A DNA stretch of 22,001 nucleotides from an uncultured Faecalibacterium sp. (GTDB lineage Bacteria; Bacillota; Clostridia; Oscillospirales; Ruminococcaceae). The stretch covers positions 1 to 22,001 of the forward strand of contig CALESJ010000031.1 of assembly GCA_937907025.1 (NCBI GenBank). The letters run 5' to 3'. The notes beneath the pieces were generated by a model. That model worked only from the letters and a program-made list of their open reading frames with translations, was not told where the DNA came from and did not search any database. Made by a program: the position numbers and the translations under genes. Of the stretch, positions 14,253 through 20,338 are shown piece by piece (position 1 is the stretch's first letter; each line of letters begins with the position of its first letter).

Positions 14253-14290
14253 CAGCCTGTGCCGACATCGGTGCGGGCTGCTTTGCTTTG
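14253..14290 (+). terminator. Probable terminator after the histidine kinase
   Basis: A 13-pair hairpin (14253-14265 with 14268-14280, including three G-T pairs and a very small loop) is followed by ctttgcttt. The T-run is broken, so efficiency is uncertain. Confidence 0.5.
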
Positions 14291-14362
14291 CCGGGAAAGA
14301 CGGCTGCTTCGGACGCAAACGTCACTTTGCACGCTTTTTCCCTATATTTATACAAAAATTGA

Positions 14363-14390
14363 TTGACAGCCCCCGGGAACAAGGTATAAT
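14363..14390 (+). promoter_or_regulatory. Consensus sigma-A promoter of potABCD
   Basis: TTGACA at 14363-14368 and TATAAT at 14385-14390 both match consensus perfectly, with a 16-base spacer. The predicted start near 14397 leaves a leader of about 184 bases before potA. Confidence 0.85.
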
Positions 14391-14580
14391 GAAACTTGTG
14401 TGTTGCATCTATTGAACACAAAACAAGCGTTGTATGTGCCACTGTAGCCGCGGTCCGAACCCAATCGAACCGACGGTGTAACAAACCTTTTGCGGGGTGG
14501 TCTCATGGGCGCTGACCGTCAGGTACCCGCATGGAGCCGGGGCCGCCGGCACAGATTCCGCAAAGGGGGATGCAGTATAA
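14391..14580 (+). promoter_or_regulatory. Long 5' leader of potABCD
   Basis: The 14248-14580 gap between genes holds the kinase terminator, the pot promoter and this leader. The leader begins with a hairpin (TGTGTT at 14399-14404 with AACACA at 14415-14420). Near its end a GC hairpin (GCCGG at 14536-14540 with CCGGC at 14546-14550) lies 11 bases before the potA ribosome binding site AAAGGGGGA (14562-14570). It also contains a short open frame at 14505-14588. I do not recognise a known riboswitch. The length and structures allow post-transcriptional control, but nothing proves it. Confidence 0.4.
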
Positions 14581-14588
14581 ATGAATGA
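14505..14588 (+). CDS. Possible arginine-rich leader peptide upstream of potA
   Basis: A 27-codon frame starts with ATG 4 bases after GGGGTGG and ends in a TGA inside potA, overlapping its start by 8 bases. Residues 12-20 (RGRRHRFRK) are unusually basic. The overlap would couple its translation to potA. A role in sensing polyamines or amino acids by ribosome stalling is speculative, and the frame could be chance in a GC-rich leader. Confidence 0.22.
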   Translation: MGADRQVPAWSRGRRHRFRKGGCSINE

Positions 14589-15627
14589 TTCGCTGATCGT
14601 ATCGCTCAAGAACATTGTTGTTGACTTTGATGGGGAAAAGGTCCTGAATGGCCTTTCGCTTGACATCCACGACAAAGAGTTCGTCACCTTCCTCGGCCCT
14701 TCCGGCTGCGGCAAAACGACCACTCTGCGCGTGATTGCCGGGTTCATCACCCCGAAGTCCGGCAATGTTCTTTTTGATGGTAAGGACATCACCAGCCTGC
14801 CGCCGTACAAACGCCAGGTCAACACCGTTTTCCAGAAATACGCCCTGTTCCCGCATCTCAACGTGTTTGAGAATGTGGCTTTTGGCCTGCGTCTGAAAAA
14901 GATGCCCGAAGAGCAGCTGCGTCCCAAAGTGCTGGAAATGCTGGAGATTGTGGGCCTGAAAGGCTTTGAACGCCGCAGCATCCATCAGCTGTCCGGCGGC
15001 CAGCAGCAGCGCGTGGCCATTGCCCGCAGCCTGGTCAACCAGCCCCGGGTCCTGCTGCTGGACGAGCCTCTGGGCGCTTTGGACCTGAAACTGCGCAAGG
15101 AAATGCAGCTGGAACTCAAACGCCTGCAGCGGGAACTGAACATCACCTTCGTGTATGTCACCCACGACCAGGAGGAAGCCCTGACTATGTCCGATACCGT
15201 GGTTGTCATGAACAAGGGCAACATCCAGCAGATCGGCAGCCCCCAGGATATTTACAACGAGCCCCAGAATGCCTTTATTGCCAACTTCATCGGCGATTCC
15301 AACATTGTGGAAGGCATCATGCTCAAGGACTTTCTGGTCAGCTTCTGCGGCCATGATTTCTCCTGCGTGGACCGCGGCTTCGGCGTCAACGAGCCGGTGC
15401 AGGTGGTCGTCCGTCCCGAGGACGTGGCCATTGTGCCCCCGTCCACCGGTATGCTCACCGGTCTGGTGAAGGAAGTTATCTTCAAGGGTGTGCATTTTGA
15501 GATGCATGTGGATGTGGAAGGCAAGGAATGGCTCATTCACTCCACTCAGGCCAGCCAGCCGGGCGAGATCATCGGTATGAACATCGGCCCGGATGAGATC
15601 CACATCATGGCGCGGGAAGGGGTGTGA
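14581..15627 (+). CDS. potA: Spermidine/putrescine ABC transporter ATP-binding protein
   Basis: An ATPase of 348 residues that drives polyamine import. Walker A is GPSGCGKT (39-46), Q-loop Gln85 in TVFQKYALFPHL, signature LSGGQQQRVAIA (137-148), Walker B LLLDEP (158-163), D-loop LGALDLKLR and His195 in VTHDQEEA. After about residue 240 (IYNEPQNAFIANFIGDSN) comes the C-terminal TOBE domain, to the end, as in PotA and other CUT1-like ATPases. Length is normal for the family. AAAGGGGGA is 10 bases before the ATG. It is first of the operon potABCD; potB follows after 6 bases. Polyamine specificity rests on gene order and the partner proteins. Confidence 0.95.
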   Translation: MNDSLIVSLKNIVVDFDGEKVLNGLSLDIHDKEFVTFLGPSGCGKTTTLRVIAGFITPKSGNVLFDGKDITSLPPYKRQVNTVFQKYALFPHLNVFENVAFGLRLKKMPEEQLRPKVLEMLEIVGLKGFERRSIHQLSGGQQQRVAIARSLVNQPRVLLLDEPLGALDLKLRKEMQLELKRLQRELNITFVYVTHDQEEALTMSDTVVVMNKGNIQQIGSPQDIYNEPQNAFIANFIGDSNIVEGIMLKDFLVSFCGHDFSCVDRGFGVNEPVQVVVRPEDVAIVPPSTGMLTGLVKEVIFKGVHFEMHVDVEGKEWLIHSTQASQPGEIIGMNIGPDEIHIMAREGV

Positions 15628-15633
15628 CGCCGC

Positions 15634-16455
15634 ATGCTTCGTTCCAAAGCTTCGCGCTGGGCGGCGGCGCCCTATCTGCTGTGGATGGCAATTTTTATCG
15701 TGGTGCCGCTGTTCATCGTGATCTGGTATGCACTGACTGATTCCTCCGGTGCCTTTACCCTACAGAATCTTTCGGAGATCGGCCGGTATTCCTCGGTCTT
15801 TGCCCGCAGCTTGCTGCTGGCCGCCGAAGCCACCATCATCTGCCTGGTCCTGGCGTTCCCGGTGGGCTATTTCCTGTCCCGCCTGCGTGCCAACAAGCAG
15901 CATATCATGCTGATGCTGATTATGCTGCCCATGTGGATGAACTTTTTGCTGCGCACCTATGCCTGGATGACCCTGCTGGAGAAAAACGGTCTGATCAACA
16001 AGCTGCTGGGCCTGATTGGCCTTGGCCCGCTGAACATGATCAACACCTCCGGCGCCGTAGTGCTGGGCATGGTGTACAACTATCTTCCTTATATGATTCT
16101 GCCCCTGTACACCGCCATGACCAAAATTGATGATTCCATCATTGAGGCGGCGCAGGACCTGGGCTGCAACACCTTTCAGACGCTGCTGCGCGTGCTGATC
16201 CCACTGTCCCGGCCCGGCATTGCCACCGGCATCACCATGGTGTTCGTGCCTGCGGTATCTACCTTTATTATCAGCCGCATGCTGGGCGGCGGTTCCAACC
16301 TGCTCATCGGCGACCTGATCGAACTGCAGTTCCTGGGCAACTCCTACAATCTGAACCTGGGCTCTGCCATGAGCCTGGCTCTGATGGTCATTGTCCTGCT
16401 GTGCATGAGCTTTACGTCCAGCTTTGATGAAGAAGAGATGGAGGGGGTCATGTAA
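15634..16455 (+). CDS. potB: Spermidine/putrescine ABC transporter permease PotB
   Basis: A membrane protein of 273 residues with about six helices, the first at about 10-31 (AAPYLLWMAIFIVVPLFIVIWY). WMNFLLRTYAWMTLLEKNG (near 105-123) is a strong PotB signature, followed by GMVYNYLPYMILPLYTAM. The EAA loop that contacts PotA is SIIEAAQDLGCNTFQTLLRV followed by LIPLSRPGI. AAGGGGTG lies 9 bases before the ATG. Its TAA stop overlaps the potC start by one base (TAATG). It forms the translocation pore with PotC. Confidence 0.95.
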   Translation: MLRSKASRWAAAPYLLWMAIFIVVPLFIVIWYALTDSSGAFTLQNLSEIGRYSSVFARSLLLAAEATIICLVLAFPVGYFLSRLRANKQHIMLMLIMLPMWMNFLLRTYAWMTLLEKNGLINKLLGLIGLGPLNMINTSGAVVLGMVYNYLPYMILPLYTAMTKIDDSIIEAAQDLGCNTFQTLLRVLIPLSRPGIATGITMVFVPAVSTFIISRMLGGGSNLLIGDLIELQFLGNSYNLNLGSAMSLALMVIVLLCMSFTSSFDEEEMEGVM

Positions 16456-17297
16456 TGAAAACACAACACAAACGCCTGCTCCAGCGCGCCTACATCGTGC
16501 TGATTTTCGGTTTCATGTACCTGCCTATCGCGGTGCTCATCGCGTACAGCTTCAATGAGAACAAAAGCCGTACCGTCTTTTCCGGCTTTACGCTGGACTG
16601 GTACCGCAGCCTGTTCCATAACGAAATGATCCTTTCGGCCCTGGGTCTTTCCCTGGTGTTGGCGCTGGTTTCTTCGGTGGCCGCTACCGTGCTGGGCACC
16701 CTGGCTACCATCGGCATCAACTCCATGTCCCGCCGTACCCAGCTGGTCATCAACAACATCAGCTATGTGCCAGTGGTCAACCCGGAGATCATCACCGGTG
16801 TTTCCCTGATGTTGCTGTTCGTGCTGCTGCAGAAGGCGGGCATCGGGGGAGAGGGTGGCATTTTCGGCTGGTTTACCCTGCTTATCGCCCACATTACCTT
16901 CAATGTGCCCTATGTGATTTTCAACGTAGGGCCCAAACTCCGGCAGCTGGACCCCAGCCTGTACAATGCGGCGCTGGACCTGGGCTGCACCCCGCGGCAG
17001 GCCTTCTTCAAGGTCATTCTGCCCCAGCTGACCCCGGCCATCCTGTCGGCGTTCCTGATCTGCCTGACCTACTCCATTGACGATTTCATGATCTCCTACT
17101 TCAACTGCGGCACCATGCAGACCCTGCCCATCGCCATTTACAGCATGACCCGCAAGAAGGTCAGCCCCGAGATCAACGCCCTGTCGGCCATCATCTTCCT
17201 GGTGATTCTGGCCATCATTCTCATCTCCAACCATATGGATTCCCGCGCATATCGCCGCAACCAGGCGGCCATCCGCAAGAGCGCGGCCGAAGTGTGA
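16455..17297 (+). CDS. potC: Spermidine/putrescine ABC transporter permease PotC
   Basis: A membrane protein of 280 residues, about six helices, opening with YIVLIFGFMYLPIAVLIAYS and FNENKSRTVFSGFTLDWYRS, which is typical of PotC. The EAA loop is SLYNAALDLGCTPRQAFFKV followed by ILPQLTPAI. SIDDFMISYFNCGTMQTLPI (near 213-232) is another family landmark: PotC proteins read SxDDFxxSxF here. The start is coupled to potB by a one-base overlap, with GAGGGGGTC upstream. The potD ribosome binding site begins at its stop codon. It completes the membrane channel with PotB. Confidence 0.95.
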   Translation: MKTQHKRLLQRAYIVLIFGFMYLPIAVLIAYSFNENKSRTVFSGFTLDWYRSLFHNEMILSALGLSLVLALVSSVAATVLGTLATIGINSMSRRTQLVINNISYVPVVNPEIITGVSLMLLFVLLQKAGIGGEGGIFGWFTLLIAHITFNVPYVIFNVGPKLRQLDPSLYNAALDLGCTPRQAFFKVILPQLTPAILSAFLICLTYSIDDFMISYFNCGTMQTLPIAIYSMTRKKVSPEINALSAIIFLVILAIILISNHMDSRAYRRNQAAIRKSAAEV

Positions 17298-17311
17298 AGG
17301 GGAGGGCAGCC

Positions 17312-18550
17312 ATGAAACTGAAACGTGTTTGTGCGCTGGCTGCAGTTCTGGCCTTGCTGCCGACCTGCGCCATGCCCGCCTTTGCTGCGGATGAGATTGT
17401 TGTCAACGATGATATTTCGGTTTCCGGAGATTACGACTGGACCCGTTTTGCCGATGACAACATCACCCTGAACGTTTACAACTGGGGCCTGTATATCTCG
17501 GACGGTTCCGACGACAGTGTGGATGTGGTTTCCGCCTTTGAGGACCTCACCGGCATCAAGGTCAACTACACCACTTTCGACTCCAACGAAAGTCTGTACG
17601 CCAAGATGAAATCCGGCGGCGCCAGTTACGACGTGATCTTCCCCTCCGATTATATGGTGGGCAAGCTCATTTCTGAAGATATGCTGGCCCCGCTGGACTA
17701 CGATAATATTCCCAACATCTCCGCCATCGGGGATGAGTACCTGGGTTGGGATTTTGACCCGGACAATGCGTACAGCGTGCCGTATATGTGGGGCACCACC
17801 GGCCTGATCTACAACACCACCATGGTGGACGAAGCCCCCACCAGCTGGTCGGCCCTGTGGGATGTGCAGTATGCGGGCAATGTGCTCATGTTCAACAACT
17901 CCCGCGATGCCTACGCCATTGCTGCCAAAAAGGACGGCCTGTCCTTGAACCCGTCCTCGGTGGAGGAAGTGGACCAGGTCATGCAGGACCTGCAGGACCA
18001 GAAGTCTGTGGTGCAGGCCTACGTCATGGACGAAATCTTCGACAAGATGGAGGGCGGCGAGGCCGCCATGGCCCCTTACTATGCGGGCGATGCCCTGACC
18101 ATGATCGAGGATAACCCTGACCTGGCGTTTGTCCATCCGGAGGAGGGCGTCAACTTCTTCGTGGACAGCATGTGCATTCCGGCCACCAGCAAAAACAAGG
18201 AAGCCGCCGAAATGTTCATCAATTATATGTGCGAAACTTCGGTGGGCTATGCCAACTGTGATTACATCGGCTACTCCACCCCCATCACGGCAGTGTGGGA
18301 ACTGCTGGACGATGACCTGAAGTATAGCCCCATTGCCTATCCCGGGGAGGACGTTATGTCCAAGGCAGAAGTGTTCGTTACCCTGCCGGATGAGATCAAC
18401 GCCGAGATGGACAGCCAGTGGAGCCAGATGAAGAGCTATGACGAGAGCGGCGGCAGCTGGATGGTGGTCATCTTCCTGCTGGGGGCTGTGGCTCTGTCCG
18501 GCTTCAATATCTGGCGCAAACTGCGCAAGAAAATGCGGGATAACTACTGA
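17312..18550 (+). CDS. potD: Spermidine/putrescine-binding protein with C-terminal membrane anchor
   Basis: A protein of 412 residues that captures polyamines outside the cell and delivers them to PotBC. An N-terminal signal peptide ends AMPAFA, with predicted type I cleavage after Ala25; no good lipobox is present (LPTC is not a consensus). The mature domain is PotD-like: LNVYNWGLYISDGS, YDVIFPSDYMVGKLI, YSVPYMWGTTGLIYN, then PEEGVNFFVDSMCIP. Unlike most Firmicutes PotD proteins, which are lipoproteins, this one ends with a hydrophobic helix (about 383-401, WMVVIFLLGAVALSGFNIW) and a basic tail RKLRKKMR, so it is probably held by a C-terminal transmembrane anchor. I chose the ATG at 17312, which follows AAGGGGAGG; an ATG at 17294 in frame would precede this site. 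Confidence 0.92.
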   Translation: MKLKRVCALAAVLALLPTCAMPAFAADEIVVNDDISVSGDYDWTRFADDNITLNVYNWGLYISDGSDDSVDVVSAFEDLTGIKVNYTTFDSNESLYAKMKSGGASYDVIFPSDYMVGKLISEDMLAPLDYDNIPNISAIGDEYLGWDFDPDNAYSVPYMWGTTGLIYNTTMVDEAPTSWSALWDVQYAGNVLMFNNSRDAYAIAAKKDGLSLNPSSVEEVDQVMQDLQDQKSVVQAYVMDEIFDKMEGGEAAMAPYYAGDALTMIEDNPDLAFVHPEEGVNFFVDSMCIPATSKNKEAAEMFINYMCETSVGYANCDYIGYSTPITAVWELLDDDLKYSPIAYPGEDVMSKAEVFVTLPDEINAEMDSQWSQMKSYDESGGSWMVVIFLLGAVALSGFNIWRKLRKKMRDNY

Positions 18551-18560
18551 TTTGCCAAAA

Positions 18561-18594
18561 CGCTCTTTCCGGGTTCCGGAAAGGGCGCTTTTTT
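18561..18594 (+). terminator. Terminator of potABCD
   Basis: A 12-pair hairpin (18561-18572 with 18576-18587, one G-T pair) with a 3-base loop is followed by a T-run at 18589-18594, 10 bases after the potD stop. Confidence 0.9.
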
Positions 18595-18645
18595 GCACAA
18601 ACCTGTGCCTTTGTCCCAACCATGCTGGCGCAATGCCGTCTGCCG

Positions 18646-18654
18646 TGTTATAAT
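18646..18654 (+). promoter_or_regulatory. Extended -10 promoter of the thioesterase gene
   Basis: TGTTATAAT gives a perfect -10 with the TGn extension. No good -35 lies 16-18 bases upstream. Transcription would start near 18661, about 26 bases before the ATG. Confidence 0.55.
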
Positions 18655-18686
18655 GTACTGATTGACAGGAAAAGGAGATGCTGCCC

Positions 18687-19439
18687 ATGTCCCAGGACAT
18701 GACACAATATACCGAGTCTTTTCAGGTGTACCGCCACGATGGCGACTGCTTCGGCTATGTACAGCCGGCTTCGGTGCTGCGCTATGCCCAGCAGATCGCG
18801 GGCGAACACGCCATTGCGCTGGGCCTGACTGATGAAGTTTACGCCAGGACCCATACAGCCTATGTGCTGGCCAAGCAGGCCCTGCATTTTGACCGGGTGC
18901 CCCATGTGGATGAACATCTGACCCTTATCACCAAACCGGAAGCCCTCAAGCGTGCGGTGAATAAACGTATTACCGAAGTGCTGGATGCGGAAGGGAACCG
19001 TGTGGCCATGGTGGACAGTCGCTGGGTGGTCATTGATACCGACCGCCGGGTCATCCTGCGCAAACACCCCGAGGAGTTCTCCACCGCCCACTGGGCCGTG
19101 GAGGTCCCCGAAGAACTGCCCATGAAGATGCACAAGGCCGCGCTGGAAGACTGCGAGCATGTGGGCACCCACACCGCTGCGTACAGTCAGTGCGATATGA
19201 ACGGTCACATGAACAACGCCCGGTATGTGGATGTGATCTGTGATGCTTTGCCCGTTGAAGCGCTGGAAACCCACTTTGTGCAGGATCTGATCATCTATTA
19301 CCACAAGGAAGTGCCGCGCGGGGGCTCCTTTGAGCTGTACCGCCATCAGCTGGAAAGCGGCGAGTGGTACTTTACCGGTATTCTGCCGGACGGCAAATCC
19401 AGCTTTGAGGCCACTATGACCCTGGTCAAGCGTACCTGA
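18687..19439 (+). CDS. Acyl-ACP thioesterase (FatA/FatB family)
   Basis: A cytoplasmic enzyme of 250 residues that hydrolyses fatty acyl-ACP to free fatty acid, ending chain extension. It has two hot-dog halves. The N-terminal half contains YVQPASVLRYAQQIAGEHA (24-42) and YVLAKQALHFDRVP; the C-terminal half contains the catalytic-region motif CDMNGHMNNARYVDV (169-183), in which Asp170, Asn172 and His174 correspond to the D-x-N-x-H-V-N-N signature of plant and bacterial acyl-ACP thioesterases. The start at 18687 is chosen because AAAAGGAGA lies about 9 bases before it; the ATG at 18678 abuts that site. It is a single gene with its own promoter, and no clear terminator follows. Chain-length preference is not readable. 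Confidence 0.92.
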   Translation: MSQDMTQYTESFQVYRHDGDCFGYVQPASVLRYAQQIAGEHAIALGLTDEVYARTHTAYVLAKQALHFDRVPHVDEHLTLITKPEALKRAVNKRITEVLDAEGNRVAMVDSRWVVIDTDRRVILRKHPEEFSTAHWAVEVPEELPMKMHKAALEDCEHVGTHTAAYSQCDMNGHMNNARYVDVICDALPVEALETHFVQDLIIYYHKEVPRGGSFELYRHQLESGEWYFTGILPDGKSSFEATMTLVKRT

Positions 19440-19518
19440 ATTTCGGGAAAAGGGAAGAGCACGCCGAAAAGTAACAAAAAAGAATCAAATAGTTGGCCAG
19501 TTACAAACTCAAATGTCC

Positions 19519-19542
19519 AAAGTGACAAAACATTTTGTCCAA
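19519..19542 (+). repeat. Left copy of a perfect 24-bp inverted repeat
   Basis: Contains the palindrome GACAAAA-CA-TTTTGTC flanked by AAAGT and CAA. Its inverted copy is at 20011-20034. It directly adjoins the diverged 22-base site at 19499-19520, making a tandem pair. Confidence 0.85.
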
Positions 19543-19869
19543 GGCACACCGGAAGAGAAAGGGGGATTTCAGACCGGGTCAAGATGAAGAAATGTTGTCA
19601 CAAGACAAGGCGGGAGTTTGCAAACTGACCAAGAAGGAGGATAGCTATTTAATAGGTGAGGTATGAGAAGAGGTTTTCCAAGTGCCCATTCAAAGAAATC
19701 TCCGCATTTTGCAGTGAGGGGAAGTAGGAGAGAACCCAGAGCTGCAGCAATAAGCGAAGGATTAACAGAGAAAAGCGTGGAAATAATCGATAGATAGTGC
19801 TGTATTCCGCAGCTGTTGCGGTCTGCCGGCCGATGCAAGTCGGGTCAAAAAAAAGAGATTTGCAAGGTC

Positions 19870-19941
19870 GGGAACCCGGAAAGCGCGGTACAAAACAGAA
19901 GAAAAAACAGGGGAATCAGGGGAAGGGGAACCCGGAAGCGC
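19870..19941 (+). repeat. Short direct repeat GGGAACCCGGAA(A)GCGC
   Basis: GGGAACCCGGAAAGCGC at 19870-19886 recurs as GGGAACCCGGAAGCGC at 19926-19941, 56 bases later, differing by one inserted A. No function is evident. Confidence 0.6.
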
Positions 19942-20010
19942 TTCTTATGGACCTTTGTCTCTTACTCATATCCCATATTCTGTAACTTCTGGGAAATCTT
20001 GGAGCGCATA

Positions 20011-20034
20011 TTGGACAAAATGTTTTGTCACTTT
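20011..20034 (-). repeat. Right copy of the perfect 24-bp inverted repeat
   Basis: Exact reverse complement of 19519-19542. A related site, sharing 19 of 24 positions, lies outside it at 20043-20066 in the same orientation. Confidence 0.85.
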
Positions 20035-20097
20035 TTGTGATTCTGGACAAAACACTTTGTAACTTTCCAATAGTTACAAAACCTTAACAATTGACCA

Positions 20098-20126
20098 TTG
20101 ACATTTGGTTGCAAAAAGGTTACAAT
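20098..20126 (+). promoter_or_regulatory. Near-consensus promoter in the gene-poor region, with phased repeats
   Basis: TTGACA (20098-20103) and TACAAT (20121-20126) have an optimal 17-base spacer. Three direct repeats, GGTTGCAA (20107), GGTTACAA (20118) and AGTTGCAA (20129), are spaced exactly 11 bases and cover the spacer, -10 and start. Transcription from near 20133 runs into the terminator at 20186. Confidence 0.65.
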
Positions 20127-20161
20127 CTAGTTGCAAGCAAAGATAAAACAAACTTTTTCAT
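20120..20161 (-). pseudogene. Possible remnant of a gene start (13 codons, signal-peptide-like)
   Basis: On the minus strand an excellent AAAGGAGGAG site is followed at normal distance by an ATG and MKKFVLSLLATRL, then TAA. The start looks like the first residues of an exported protein, cut short. It could be a gene 5' end truncated by rearrangement, a leader peptide, or coincidence. No minus-strand promoter is evident; a hairpin lies directly upstream. Confidence 0.2.
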
Positions 20162-20221
20162 GTGTTCTTCTCCTCCTTTCTTTTGAACCCCCGCCTTTCC
20201 CTCAGGCGGGGGTTTCTTTTT
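20133..20221 (+). ncRNA. Candidate small RNA with an anti-Shine-Dalgarno-like stretch
   Basis: A strong promoter (20098-20126) and a strong terminator (20186-20221) delimit about 89 nt with no open frame. The middle is unpaired and pyrimidine-rich; CCTCCTTTCT at 20172-20181 is identical to the usual 3' end of Firmicute 16S rRNA and so complementary to ribosome binding sites. That would fit an mRNA-targeting small RNA. The competing reading is that this stretch is simply the ribosome binding site of a minus-strand gene remnant: on that strand AAAGGAGGAG precedes an ATG at 20161 and the peptide MKKFVLSLLATRL then stops. Confidence 0.35.
20186..20221 (+). terminator. Strong terminator ending the candidate small RNA
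   Basis: The 11-bp stem aacccccgcct (20186-20196) pairs perfectly with aggcgggggtt (20204-20214), has a 7-base loop and is followed by tttcttttt. Confidence 0.85.
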
Positions 20222-20226
20222 GTCTG

Positions 20227-20257
20227 CCGTGGATTTTTTTCCACGGTAATTTTTTTT
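20227..20257 (+). terminator. Second terminator-like hairpin before the PadR gene
   Basis: The 7-bp stem ccgtgga (20227-20233) pairs with tccacgg (20240-20246) around six T; a run of eight T follows at 20250-20257. It probably insulates the PadR promoter from upstream transcription. Confidence 0.65.
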
Positions 20258-20288
20258 GCATAAAAGGAAAGACCCTATTGCATTCTAC

Positions 20289-20311
20289 TATATTATATGA
20301 TATATAATATA
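20289..20311. promoter_or_regulatory. PadR operator and promoter: 10-bp inverted repeat over the -10
   Basis: TATATTATAT-GAT-ATATAATATA is a perfect 10-bp inverted repeat with a 3-base spacer, 28 bases before the PadR ATG. It contains TATATA (20301-20306), 17 bases from TTGCAT (20278-20283), and an overlapping TATAAT (20303-20308) at 19 bases. Autorepression by the adjacent PadR protein is the likely use. Confidence 0.6.
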
Positions 20312-20338
20312 TAAAGACATATAAGAAGGGAGTATGCC

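Larger units (their letters stand above)
19497..20066. mobile_element. Possible miniature or remnant transposon with multi-site inverted ends
   Basis: A perfect 24-bp inverted repeat, core GACAAAACATTTTGTC, occurs at 19519-19542 and 20011-20034. Outside each copy lies a second related site in the same orientation: AGTTACAAA...TGTCCAA at 19499-19520, directly abutting the inner site with a 22-base period, and its inverted counterpart at 20043-20064, separated from the inner site by 10 bases. Arrays of about 22-bp sites, packed at one end and spaced at the other, are known from Tn7-type transposase-bound ends, and GTGACA...TGTC motifs occur in related transposon families. The roughly 470 bases inside carry no transposase. 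I cannot see exact termini or target duplications. A replication-type iteron array or a repressor-binding array are alternatives. Confidence 0.3.
19440..20338. other. 899-base gene-poor, A-rich intergenic region with repeated binding-site-like motifs
   Basis: No convincing gene is present. Composition is visibly richer in A and T than the flanking genes. From left to right it holds two abutting 22-base sites (19499-19542), a palindrome AGTTTGCAAACT (19615-19626), a direct repeat (19870-19941), two inverted 22-base sites (20011-20064), a promoter (20098-20126), a possible small RNA with terminator (to 20221), a second hairpin (20227-20257) and the PadR operator (20289-20311). Short frames on both strands, the longest 89 codons (minus, 19569-19838), have no good ribosome binding site and no recognisable domain. 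Confidence 0.7.

Noticed and set aside
14391..14580. Known riboswitch or tRNA-like T-box in the pot leader
   Set aside because: No T-box core motif, no terminator/antiterminator pair, and no riboswitch signature that I recognise.
17138..18700. Minus-strand frame of 520 codons
   Set aside because: Antisense to potD and the end of potC, with no recognisable domain or ribosome site; a shadow of high-GC coding.
19499..19542. CRISPR-like direct repeats
   Set aside because: Only two units, they abut with no spacers, and inverted copies exist 470 bases away; this is not a CRISPR array.
19663..19797. Plus-strand frame of 44 codons, basic product
   Set aside because: AAGGAGG at 19634-19640 is 22 bases from the ATG, too far; the closer AGGTGAGG touches the start codon. 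No similarity recognised.
19569..19838. Minus-strand frame of 89 codons in the gene-poor region
   Set aside because: No ribosome binding site, no domain, and it crosses the palindrome and part of the repeat-bearing DNA. It could only be rescued by conservation in other genomes.
20289..20311. Chromosome dimer resolution (dif) site
   Set aside because: The AT palindrome lacks recognisable XerC and XerD arms and sits exactly on the PadR promoter.
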